Source: CAZJHX01 sp964545715 (GTDB taxonomy: Bacteria; Myxococcota_A; UBA9042; GCA-2863065). From it: a stretch of DNA of 64,000 bases. The notes beneath the pieces are model-generated. The model was not told the DNA's origin. It did no database searches and saw nothing but the letters and a program-made list of their open reading frames with translations. Shown here in pieces: positions 1 through 9,768 of the stretch (the first letter of the stretch is position 1; each line of letters begins with the position of its first letter). The stretch spans positions 1 through 64,000 of the forward strand of contig CAZJHX010000052.1 of assembly GCA_964545715.1 (NCBI GenBank), written 5' to 3'. The position numbers were made by a program, and so were the translations under genes.

Positions 1-502
1 ACCCCTCGGCCGCCAGGCGCTTGGCAAAGGTGTCGCGGGTGGCCTGGGCCTCGGTCTGCTGCTCCGGCGAGAAGCAGTAGATGCCGGAGCGATACTGCGT
101 GCCGGCGTCGTTGCCCTGGCGCATGCCCTGGGTCGGGTTGTGATTCTCCCAGAAGACTTTGAGCATGGCGGCGTAGGATGTCCTGGTGGGGTCGAACGCC
201 ACGCGGACGACCTCGTTGTGTCCGGTGCGACCCGTGCACACCTCTTCATAGGTCGGGTTTGGCGTGAAGCCCGCGGCATAACCCACCTGGGTCGAAATGA
301 CGCCCGGAGCCTGCCAAAACTTGCGCTCGGCGCCCCAGAAGCATCCCATGCCAAACATGGCCAGCTCGGCGCCTGGGAACGGGGGCGACATCGGCGTGTC
401 GTGCACGACGTGGGTGTCCGGGACGGGGAGCGGGGTGTCGCGACCGCGCAGTGCGTCGTCCGGCGTGACCATCGTGTTTTTGAAAGAGTTGAACAACGAC
501 AT
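1..502 (-). CDS. msrA: Peptide-methionine (S)-S-oxide reductase MsrA (3' end beyond window)
   Basis: The enzyme reduces methionine-S-sulfoxide in proteins back to methionine using thioredoxin. The visible 167 residues contain the catalytic G-C-F-W-G-A-E motif at about residues 53-59, then G-Y-A-A-G, the T-G-H-N-E-V-V-R-V-F-D strand and W-E-N-H-N-P-T, all in MsrA order. The C terminus lies beyond the left edge. There is no signal peptide. A 40-odd residue extension before the catalytic Cys matches the longer E. coli-type MsrA. The start ATG is at 502; 8 bases upstream lies GATATG, a plausible -10, and no Shine-Dalgarno is visible, so the mRNA may be leaderless. It is divergent from the VWA lipoprotein gene with only 25 bases between the two start codons. 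Function is confident; the expression model is inferred. Confidence 0.95.
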   Translation of the reverse strand, partial: MSLFNSFKNTMVTPDDALRGRDTPLPVPDTHVVHDTPMSPPFPGAELAMFGMGCFWGAERKFWQAPGVISTQVGYAAGFTPNPTYEEVCTGRTGHNEVVRVAFDPTRTSYAAMLKVFWENHNPTQGMRQGNDAGTQYRSGIYCFSPEQQTEAQATRDTFAKRLAAEG

Positions 503-528
503 GGCGGGAGCATATCATCTTGTTTCGA
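489..528 (+). promoter_or_regulatory. Overlapping divergent promoters of msrA and the VWA lipoprotein
   Basis: On the plus strand TTGAAC (489-494, inside the first msrA codons) is followed after 18 bases by TATCAT (513-518) and after 9 more by ATG 528. On the minus strand GATATG (the complement of 511-516) lies 8 bases before the msrA ATG. The two -10 elements overlap by four bases, so RNA polymerase could occupy only one at a time. Motifs are seen; use as promoters is inferred. Confidence 0.5.
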
Positions 529-3500
529 TGGGGACTTTTCGCATGACGCGCCCCGCGCGGGTGGCACTGGTTTGTTGGTGGTTTGGGTTGGGTATCGGGT
601 TGGGGGCTTGCTCCGACCCGGATGAGGCAGTCGTACCCGACGTGCCGGACACAACCGTCTGGCCGGACATCATCGCGCCCGATGTCCCCACCGATACCCA
701 TGACGATACGCCGGAGACCGTCCCCGATGTCGCAGAGGACACCGAAGACGATGCGGCTGACACGGTGGAAGACTCGTGGGTCGACACCAACGTGCCGGTC
801 GAGGAGTTTCCGACCGGCGAGCTGATCTCCTGGACGCCGGCCTTTATAGATCAGGTGCTGGTCACGGTGGACGGCGACCAGATCACCGCCGGGCTGCTGG
901 GCGGCGTCGTCAAGGTGCTGGACACCTGGGGCGACTCGATGACCGCGGGGAGCCCGATCGGGATCCCGTCCGGTCTGATGTGCTGGGACATCGACGGCGA
1001 CGGCAAGTTCAACGCGGACAAAGAGGACTACGACGGCGACGGTAAAGCGTCGGAGGCCGACTGCGTCTTCCATCCAGCCGGTGCACCGGACGGCTATCCG
1101 GGCGTGGCCGTGGCGGTCAACGGCGGTGGCGCGTGCGAGATTCGCGCGTATACGCTGACCGGCTACCCGGTCTGGACCACCAAGTTCGACGGGGTGTGCC
1201 GCCAGCCGGGCGCATCCGACGAGGGCCTGCTGGTGCCTCTGGCGCTGGGCGACGTCGGCGAGGTGCAGTATGTGCGCTCCCGCAATGGGACGCTCGGGTC
1301 CAAGGTCTCGCTGCCCAAGCCCCCGACGACCAATGTAGCCCGCATCGGGGATAGCTGGGCGGTCGGGTCGGGAGCGGGCGTGACCGTGATCGAGCTCGGC
1401 TTCGGCGCCACCCCGGCGCTGTTGCAGCAGGGCACAGTGGACGTGTTGCCGGACCGCCCGACGAGCGTCTTTGCCGCCGGGGACGGTGTGGTCGGGGCGA
1501 CGCTGTGGCGCCAGGGGGACGCGGCGACGGGCCTCGGGCGACGCCTGGTGCGGATCTCGCTGACGGGTGACGCAGGCGCGGCGGTGATCGGTGGGGTGCT
1601 GAGCGTTCCCGGTGACATCTGGTCCATTCCGGCGGCCGGCGTGTTGGACGAGGTCGAGACGATCGTGGCGGGCGGCTTCGGCTGGGTGCGAGCGTTTGCC
1701 TCGACGGGCGCCAACGACCCGCTGTGGTCGGGTGACGTCGAGCTGGGCACGGTCACGTCGCTGGCGCTGGGCGGCGACGGCCGCGTGTACGTCGGGCAGA
1801 CCGAGTGGAACGGCGACCCGACGGTCAACGCGCGGTGGCGCCTGGAGCGGTTTGCGCCGAAGTATCCCGACCTGACGGAGATCGTGGCGGAGAGTGACGG
1901 CCAGGTTGCGGTGCGCGGCGTCAGCGCGCCGGTGCTGTTGTGCGAGACCGCCGTGCTTCAGACGATCGGGCTGGACGGCAAGGCCGACGTCTCCGCGGTC
2001 AAGGCGTGCCCCAAGGCGCTGGCGCCTGCGGGGTGGAGTCGGGCGTTTGGCGGCAACAACAACCGGGGCGCCGTGGCGATCGACGGCAGCTGCTGGGGCG
2101 GCGCCGGGGTGACGCCGTGCGAGGCGCTCGAAGGCTGCACCAACAACCTGGAGTGCGACGACGAGAGCGTGTGCACCCTGGACTCCTGCGTGGAGGGCGA
2201 GTGCTCGTACAAGCTGCTGCCGGGCTGCTGCATCGACGACAAGGACTGCGACGACACCGACCTGTGCACCATCGACAGCTGCCTGCCGGACGGCAAATGC
2301 CAGCACAAGCAGTCGCCGCTGTGTTGCGAGAGCAGCTCAGAGTGCGATGACGGGTCGCCGTGCACGCTGAATCACTGCGAGTCCGGGTTCTGCAAGTACA
2401 TCCCGGACACCACGCTGGACGGCTGCTGCAACTCGGCCGACGACTGCGAGGACCAGGGCGACGCGTGCCAGGAGCCCAGCTGCGACGCGACGGCGCAGTG
2501 CGGCCTGGCGCAGATCGAGGGCTGCTGCCTGGCGGACTGGTACTGCGACGACCTGCAGCCGTGCACCGAGAACCTGTGCGTGGCCAATGTGTGCGTGTAT
2601 CCCGAGACGCCGGACGAAGAGGGCTGCTGCACCACCGACGAGGACTGTGACGACGGGGACATCTGCACAACGCAGTATTGCAGTGACCTCTCGGAGTGCA
2701 TCGTCGAGGTCGACGAGACCTGCTGCATAAAGGACGAAGACTGTGACGACGAGCTGCCCTGCTCGGTGGACACGTGCACCGAGTCGAACAAGTGCACCAA
2801 TGAGCTGACGCCGAGCCTGGAGGGCTGCTGCGAGACCGACGAGGAGTGCCAGCCCGAGGTGCTCGACCCGTGCCTGACCTACAAGTGCGACACCGAGGTC
2901 GCCGAGTGCATCGAAGAGCCGATGGACTGCGACGACGGTATCGAGTGCACCGACGACGTGTGCGAAAACGGCGAGTGCTTCCACAAGTTTGACGAGACGC
3001 TCTGCGACGACGAGAAGCCGTGCACGCTGGACTCCTGCGCGGAGGACGGCTCCTGCATCAACGAGCAGGACGGGACGCTGCCCGGTTGCTGTGAAAGTGC
3101 GCTGGAGTGTGACGACGACCTGCCGTGCACGCTGGACGTGTGCGAGCTGAACTACGGCTGCGCCCACGAGCCCATCGACAAGTGCTGCATGACCGACGAG
3201 GACTGCGACGACTTCCAGGTGGCCACGACCGACAAGTGCATCGAGAACGTGTGTGTGTACTCGACCTGCGACAAGGTGCAGTTCGAGGCGCTCAAGAAGC
3301 CGTACGACATCGTGTTTGTGGTCGACCAGTCGACGTCCATGGAGCTGCTGATTCCGAAGGTGCGCGACTATCTCAACGACTTCGCCGCGTTCATCGCCGC
3401 GGAGGACGTGGACTATCACGTGATCCTGGTGGCCACGCGCTACGACGGGGAGAACAAGATCTGCATCGAGCCGCCGCTGGCCGGGGCCAACTGCACCGAC

Positions 3501-4049
3501 ACCGACGTCTTCCGCCAGATCGACGAGCAGGTCGGCAGCCACGACGCGCTCGAGAAGATCATGGACAACTTCGCCGAGATCGAGGACTTCATGCGCGCCG
3601 GCAGCACGCGGCATTTCGTGGCGATCAGCGACGACTACAGCGAGGTCTCGGCTGCGTCGTTCAGCTTCTTCTTGAACAGCCTGCCGGACGACGCCTACGC
3701 GGATTACGCTTTTCACAGCATCGTGGGCCTCAACACCATGACGTGCTCTACCGGCAAGGGCACCGACTACATCACGCTGAGTGGCTGGACGGGCGGCCTG
3801 GTTGTCGACATCTGCGGCGACGACTGGACCGACTCCTTTACGAAGCTGGGCGCGGCCGCGGGCCAGGCGGCGGTGTCCTTCCCGCTGGACATGACCCCGG
3901 TCGAGGACACCGTGACCGTCACGTACAAAGGCCAGCCCCTGACGCAGGATGTGCAGTGGGAGTACAACGGCGCCGTCAACCGCGTCGTGCTGCTGGAGCC
4001 GTACCCCATCCCGGGTGGCGCGCTAGAGATCTGCTACACGATTCTCTAG
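528..4049 (+). CDS. Lipoprotein with Cys-rich (Dicty CTDC-like) repeats and C-terminal von Willebrand A domain
   Basis: This is a predicted surface or periplasmic lipoprotein of about 1173 residues. The signal sequence ends in L-G-A-C (Cys about 28), followed by an Asp/Thr/Pro-rich linker. A region without recognised domain runs to about residue 535. Twelve tandem repeats of the form C-D-D-x3-C-T-x-D-x-C then span about 540-914, each ending in a C-C pair. A VWA domain follows (about 926-1105), with the metal-ion site D-Q-S-T-S-M at about 933 and the downstream I-S-D-D segment. VWA domains bind proteins or matrix in a divalent-metal-dependent way, so an adhesive or sensing role is likely but not shown. 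ATG 528 is preferred because of the promoter spacing; ATG 543 would give the same mature protein. The 3' end lies 14 bases from a convergent gene. Confidence 0.85.
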   Translation: MGTFRMTRPARVALVCWWFGLGIGLGACSDPDEAVVPDVPDTTVWPDIIAPDVPTDTHDDTPETVPDVAEDTEDDAADTVEDSWVDTNVPVEEFPTGELISWTPAFIDQVLVTVDGDQITAGLLGGVVKVLDTWGDSMTAGSPIGIPSGLMCWDIDGDGKFNADKEDYDGDGKASEADCVFHPAGAPDGYPGVAVAVNGGGACEIRAYTLTGYPVWTTKFDGVCRQPGASDEGLLVPLALGDVGEVQYVRSRNGTLGSKVSLPKPPTTNVARIGDSWAVGSGAGVTVIELGFGATPALLQQGTVDVLPDRPTSVFAAGDGVVGATLWRQGDAATGLGRRLVRISLTGDAGAAVIGGVLSVPGDIWSIPAAGVLDEVETIVAGGFGWVRAFASTGANDPLWSGDVELGTVTSLALGGDGRVYVGQTEWNGDPTVNARWRLERFAPKYPDLTEIVAESDGQVAVRGVSAPVLLCETAVLQTIGLDGKADVSAVKACPKALAPAGWSRAFGGNNNRGAVAIDGSCWGGAGVTPCEALEGCTNNLECDDESVCTLDSCVEGECSYKLLPGCCIDDKDCDDTDLCTIDSCLPDGKCQHKQSPLCCESSSECDDGSPCTLNHCESGFCKYIPDTTLDGCCNSADDCEDQGDACQEPSCDATAQCGLAQIEGCCLADWYCDDLQPCTENLCVANVCVYPETPDEEGCCTTDEDCDDGDICTTQYCSDLSECIVEVDETCCIKDEDCDDELPCSVDTCTESNKCTNELTPSLEGCCETDEECQPEVLDPCLTYKCDTEVAECIEEPMDCDDGIECTDDVCENGECFHKFDETLCDDEKPCTLDSCAEDGSCINEQDGTLPGCCESALECDDDLPCTLDVCELNYGCAHEPIDKCCMTDEDCDDFQVATTDKCIENVCVYSTCDKVQFEALKKPYDIVFVVDQSTSMELLIPKVRDYLNDFAAFIAAEDVDYHVILVATRYDGENKICIEPPLAGANCTDTDVFRQIDEQVGSHDALEKIMDNFAEIEDFMRAGSTRHFVAISDDYSEVSAASFSFFLNSLPDDAYADYAFHSIVGLNTMTCSTGKGTDYITLSGWTGGLVVDICGDDWTDSFTKLGAAAGQAAVSFPLDMTPVEDTVTVTYKGQPLTQDVQWEYNGAVNRVVLLEPYPIPGGALEICYTIL

Positions 4050-4063
4050 TGGTTTGAGTCAAG

Positions 4064-5476
4064 TCACTTCCCCAGCCACTGGACGGCCCATCCGCGACGC
4101 TGCGCCTCGGCCTTGAGCGTCTGCTCGCTCTTGTAGTGGAAGCCCGGGTGGTCTGCCCCAAACGACGCGACCGCGATCGACAGCAGCTGCGCGGTCTCCA
4201 GCATCGGGATGTCACTCTTGGAGTTACCGACGACGATCAGCGGCGCCTTGCCGACCAGCTTCTGGATGGCTCTGGCCTTGCCCGCGCGGAAGGGGAGGGG
4301 GGGCACCACCTGCGCGGTCAACACGCCGTCGACGATGCGGGTGCGCACGCCGATCACGTGGTCCTGCGCGATGTCGAAATAGCGCTGCGCCGCCGCCGCC
4401 GCCAGCCAGTGCGGCCCGCCCGAGACCACCCACAGGTCGAAGCCGCGCGACCGCAGGTACGTGATCAGCGCCTTCTGCGGCCCGAAGACCCGGGTGTCGA
4501 GGTGCGCCGCAAAAAAGGCTGCGGCGTCGGTGCGGATGGTCTCCAACGACAGGCCCGAGAATAGAAATGCGGCCTGCGCGATACAAATGGAGACGTCGGA
4601 GCGGCACGTGCGGTACAGCGTGGCCACGGGCTCCTTCTGGCTGTAGTCGAAGTGCTTCAGCCGGCGCTTGCCCACGGCGTAGCTCAGAAACTCGCGCGGG
4701 ATGTCGCTGTGCCACAGGGTGCCGTCGCCGTCGAATACCGCGACCCGGTCAGAGCGATAGGCGCCCGCCCCCACCGCTCGGAGGATGCGTCGCCGATTCT
4801 CAGCGCTCCACCCCGGCAGAAAGTCGTCGCGGGCGGACAGCGTCTTGCGCAGGTCCATCCAGATGCGGTGATAGTCGTAGGCTCGGGTCTTGGAGCGCGA
4901 CTGGCGGTGGTCGGGCAAGAGCTCCAGGTCGCCCGTCGCCCGCAGCACCGCGCGCACGTCTGCGTTGCCCGCCAGCTTGGCCGCCATCGCCCGCCGGATC
5001 AGCGCGTAGTGCCGGTCGGCGCCGTCGCCTTTGTAACGGATGCGCTCGCCCTGGTACGTGCACCACGTGATGCCCAGCTGCTTCATCAGGCGTCCGGCCG
5101 CCTTGCCCGCGTCCTTGGCCTCAAACGCCGTCATGGCCGCCACCTCGGCGCGTGTGTGAGGCCACGGTCCCGCCTTCGTGCGCGGGTCCTCGGGTCCCTC
5201 CGGGTACTTCATCATCTGCCAGAAGCCCTCGACGCTGGCGTAACGAACGCCGTCCAGCGTGAACGGCGTGGGCGCGAAGTTGGACAGCAGCCCCAGCTCG
5301 TTGCGCTTGGACAGGATGACCGCGCCCGATGCCGCGGCTGCGGGGGCGATCTCCCAGGACCGAACGTCGTCCGCCGGGGCCCACCAGTGCGCCGGATAGG
5401 CCGTCGAGCGAGCCGGACCGCCACAGCCAGCCACGAGAACGGCCGCCAGCAGGGTCAGTCGGAGGTGTCTGTGCAT
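4064..5476 (-). CDS. Exported lipoprotein fusing a NADAR (YbiA-like) domain to a HAD phosphatase domain
   Basis: The 470-residue protein starts with a lipoprotein signal (lipobox ending A-G-C, Cys18). Residues about 53-213 match the NADAR/DUF1768 fold: L-S-N-F-A-P, then S-V-E-G-F-W-Q-M-M-K-Y, then A-T-G-D-L-E-L and W-M-D-L-R. NADAR proteins cleave N-glycosidic bonds of riboflavin-pathway intermediates or of ADP-ribose adducts. Residues about 245-460 are a HAD-superfamily hydrolase, with nucleophile motif F-D-G-D-G-T (Asp249, Asp251), V-V-S-G-G and G-N-S-K-S-D-I-P-M-L. It resembles phosphoserine-phosphatase-like HAD enzymes. The lipid anchor would place both domains outside the cytoplasm, which is unexpected for NADAR. 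It is the last of three co-directional genes (gcvP, unknown, this one) and overlaps the preceding gene by 22 bases. Domain calls are strong; the substrate is unknown. Confidence 0.8.
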   Translation of the reverse strand: MHRHLRLTLLAAVLVAGCGGPARSTAYPAHWWAPADDVRSWEIAPAAAASGAVILSKRNELGLLSNFAPTPFTLDGVRYASVEGFWQMMKYPEGPEDPRTKAGPWPHTRAEVAAMTAFEAKDAGKAAGRLMKQLGITWCTYQGERIRYKGDGADRHYALIRRAMAAKLAGNADVRAVLRATGDLELLPDHRQSRSKTRAYDYHRIWMDLRKTLSARDDFLPGWSAENRRRILRAVGAGAYRSDRVAVFDGDGTLWHSDIPREFLSYAVGKRRLKHFDYSQKEPVATLYRTCRSDVSICIAQAAFLFSGLSLETIRTDAAAFFAAHLDTRVFGPQKALITYLRSRGFDLWVVSGGPHWLAAAAAQRYFDIAQDHVIGVRTRIVDGVLTAQVVPPLPFRAGKARAIQKLVGKAPLIVVGNSKSDIPMLETAQLLSIAVASFGADHPGFHYKSEQTLKAEAQRRGWAVQWLGK

Positions 5477-5948
5477 TCTGAGCGCGTGCAGATGGCGCGC
5501 GTCAACCCCAGGTCGAACTCAAAACGGTAGCTGTGGCGGATGTACACGCTGGTGTTGTAGACCGCGCCGCTGGTGCCGTCCGACCAGTCGATGACCCATC
5601 GGTCGCCCACCTGCTCAGCCTTGAGCGGGCCGTCGGACTCGATGCGCTTGATCAGCGCGGTGGCCACCACGCCCTCGTCGCACTGGTCGTCCACCCCGCG
5701 CGTGCTGCACTCCGCGTTGCCGACCGCGATCACGCTCACCCGCTCCGTCAGCTGCAGCTCGCGCTTGCCGAACTCAAAACGACACAGCTTCTCGTTGGCG
5801 CGCCGGCTACGGGAGAACGCATCCCAGGCCACCGAGATGACCTCGTCGCCGACCTCGATCGCGCGGTCGATACGCCCCGTCGACCCGTTGCGCTGCCAAT
5901 ACCTCAGCAGGGTGCGCTCGCTGGCGTCGTCGGGGCGAAGGGGGTCCA

Positions 5949-5949
<1 letters not shown>
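5455..5949 (-). CDS. Unknown 164-residue protein coupled to gcvP
   Basis: I do not recognise this protein. It has no signal peptide or membrane segment. It starts with a charged helical stretch and continues with a mixed sequence containing three Cys residues in a central C-S-T-R-G-V-D-D-Q-C segment and two more near the C terminus. The ATG at 5949 shares its A with the gcvP stop (TGATG), which decides the start: a longer in-frame ORF from 5988 exists but would run inside gcvP. The 3' end overlaps the NADAR-HAD gene by 22 bases. The stop/start overlap implies translation coupled to gcvP, although nothing links it to glycine cleavage by sequence. Confidence 0.65.
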
Positions 5950-8846
<2,897 letters not shown>

Positions 8847-8855
8847 GACGCGCGG

Positions 8856-8883
8856 ACTATATCCGTACAGGCCGTCTGCGCAA
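8856..8883 (-). promoter_or_regulatory. Candidate gcvP promoter
   Basis: Read on the minus strand, TTGCGC (8883-8878) and TATAGT (8861-8856) are separated by 16 bases, and the -10 is 9 bases before the gcvP ATG at 8846. No ribosome-binding sequence lies between them. I see no obvious glycine-riboswitch-like structure in the short leader. Confidence 0.45.
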
Positions 8884-8913
8884 GGCCCGTCTCGTGATAG
8901 ATTGTCGGTCCAA

Positions 8914-9768
8914 TTGAACGCAGTACCCGACCGCTACCGTGATCGCCTGGCGCTGATGATGAGAGACCCAGCCGGATTCGCCGGTCCGTGCGGCGAGCAC
9001 CTGGTCGTCGGCCTGGCAGGCACCGACTTTGTGATGGCGGGTGATGCGCCGGCGCTGTCGTATGTGCAGCTGACGGATTCTCGGGGCCTGGGGCGCGGCG
9101 TGCACCAGTTCGGGCTCTCGTTTGCCGACCCCGTCTCGGCGAATGGCAAGGGCAGCGCGGTCACCAACAAGGACGGCAGCCTGGCGCTTCGTGCGGGTGC
9201 TGACCACTTGGCGATGGCGGCGATGTCTCGGGAGGACACGGTGGCGCTGCTGGAATCGGCGCGCCTGCGGTTTCCCGACGAGACGCGCCGGGTTGTGGGT
9301 GTGTTCACGATCGGCGACGAGCTTCTATATGTAGAGGAGTCCAGCTGGGGGAGCCCGCCCGGCAGCCCCCAGAACGCTCTGACGGTGGCACAGGGCCGCC
9401 CGCCTGCGCTGCGATCGCTGGACGTGGCGACGTGGTCTGCGGATGCTTCAGGAGCGCGCACCATTGCTCTGGCCGACGGTCGGGCGCTCTTTGTGCCCGC
9501 GGCGAGTCGCGCGGTGGCAGTGGTGCCGGACGATGTGCAGCGCTGGCAGCAGGAGATAGCGGCGGGAACCAGAACGTATACGAGCCTGACGGAGACACAG
9601 ATGTACAAGCTGATGCGCTACTCGCGAGGCCCGAGCCGGCCCGCGACCCTTGATGGGACGGCGCTCGATGCGATGGAGACGGCCGCTTATCAGGCGCTGG
9701 GCGTGACGACGCCGCCCCCGGTGGAGCCCGCGCGGTCCGCGTTGACGTTGCGGGACCTGATCCTGTGA
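8914..9768 (+). CDS. Unknown soluble protein preceding the amidohydrolase lipoprotein
   Basis: No recognised domain, signal peptide or membrane segment. The protein of roughly 284 residues is rich in short beta-like strands, with a helical region near W-Q-Q-E-I and Y-K-L-M-R-Y towards the C terminus. The start is uncertain: TTG 8914 (10 bases after a TAGATT -10-like element), ATG 8956, or ATG 8845, the last overlapping the 5' end of gcvP. I prefer 8914 because the protein-like sequence V-P-D-R-Y-R-D-R-L precedes the first internal Met. Its stop overlaps the next gene's GTG start (GTGA), so the two are probably translated from one mRNA. Function cannot be inferred. Confidence 0.6.
   Translation: MNAVPDRYRDRLALMMRDPAGFAGPCGEHLVVGLAGTDFVMAGDAPALSYVQLTDSRGLGRGVHQFGLSFADPVSANGKGSAVTNKDGSLALRAGADHLAMAAMSREDTVALLESARLRFPDETRRVVGVFTIGDELLYVEESSWGSPPGSPQNALTVAQGRPPALRSLDVATWSADASGARTIALADGRALFVPAASRAVAVVPDDVQRWQQEIAAGTRTYTSLTETQMYKLMRYSRGPSRPATLDGTALDAMETAAYQALGVTTPPPVEPARSALTLRDLIL

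Noticed and set aside
246..2306. Long open frame on the minus strand opposite the VWA lipoprotein
   Set aside because: Composition is Arg/His/Ala-rich with no domain, and it lies antisense to a strongly coding Cys-rich gene; typical GC-rich shadow.
2337..3716. 459-codon minus-strand frame rich in Val/Leu/Arg
   Set aside because: It mirrors the Asp/Cys repeat and VWA codons and has no signal or motif.
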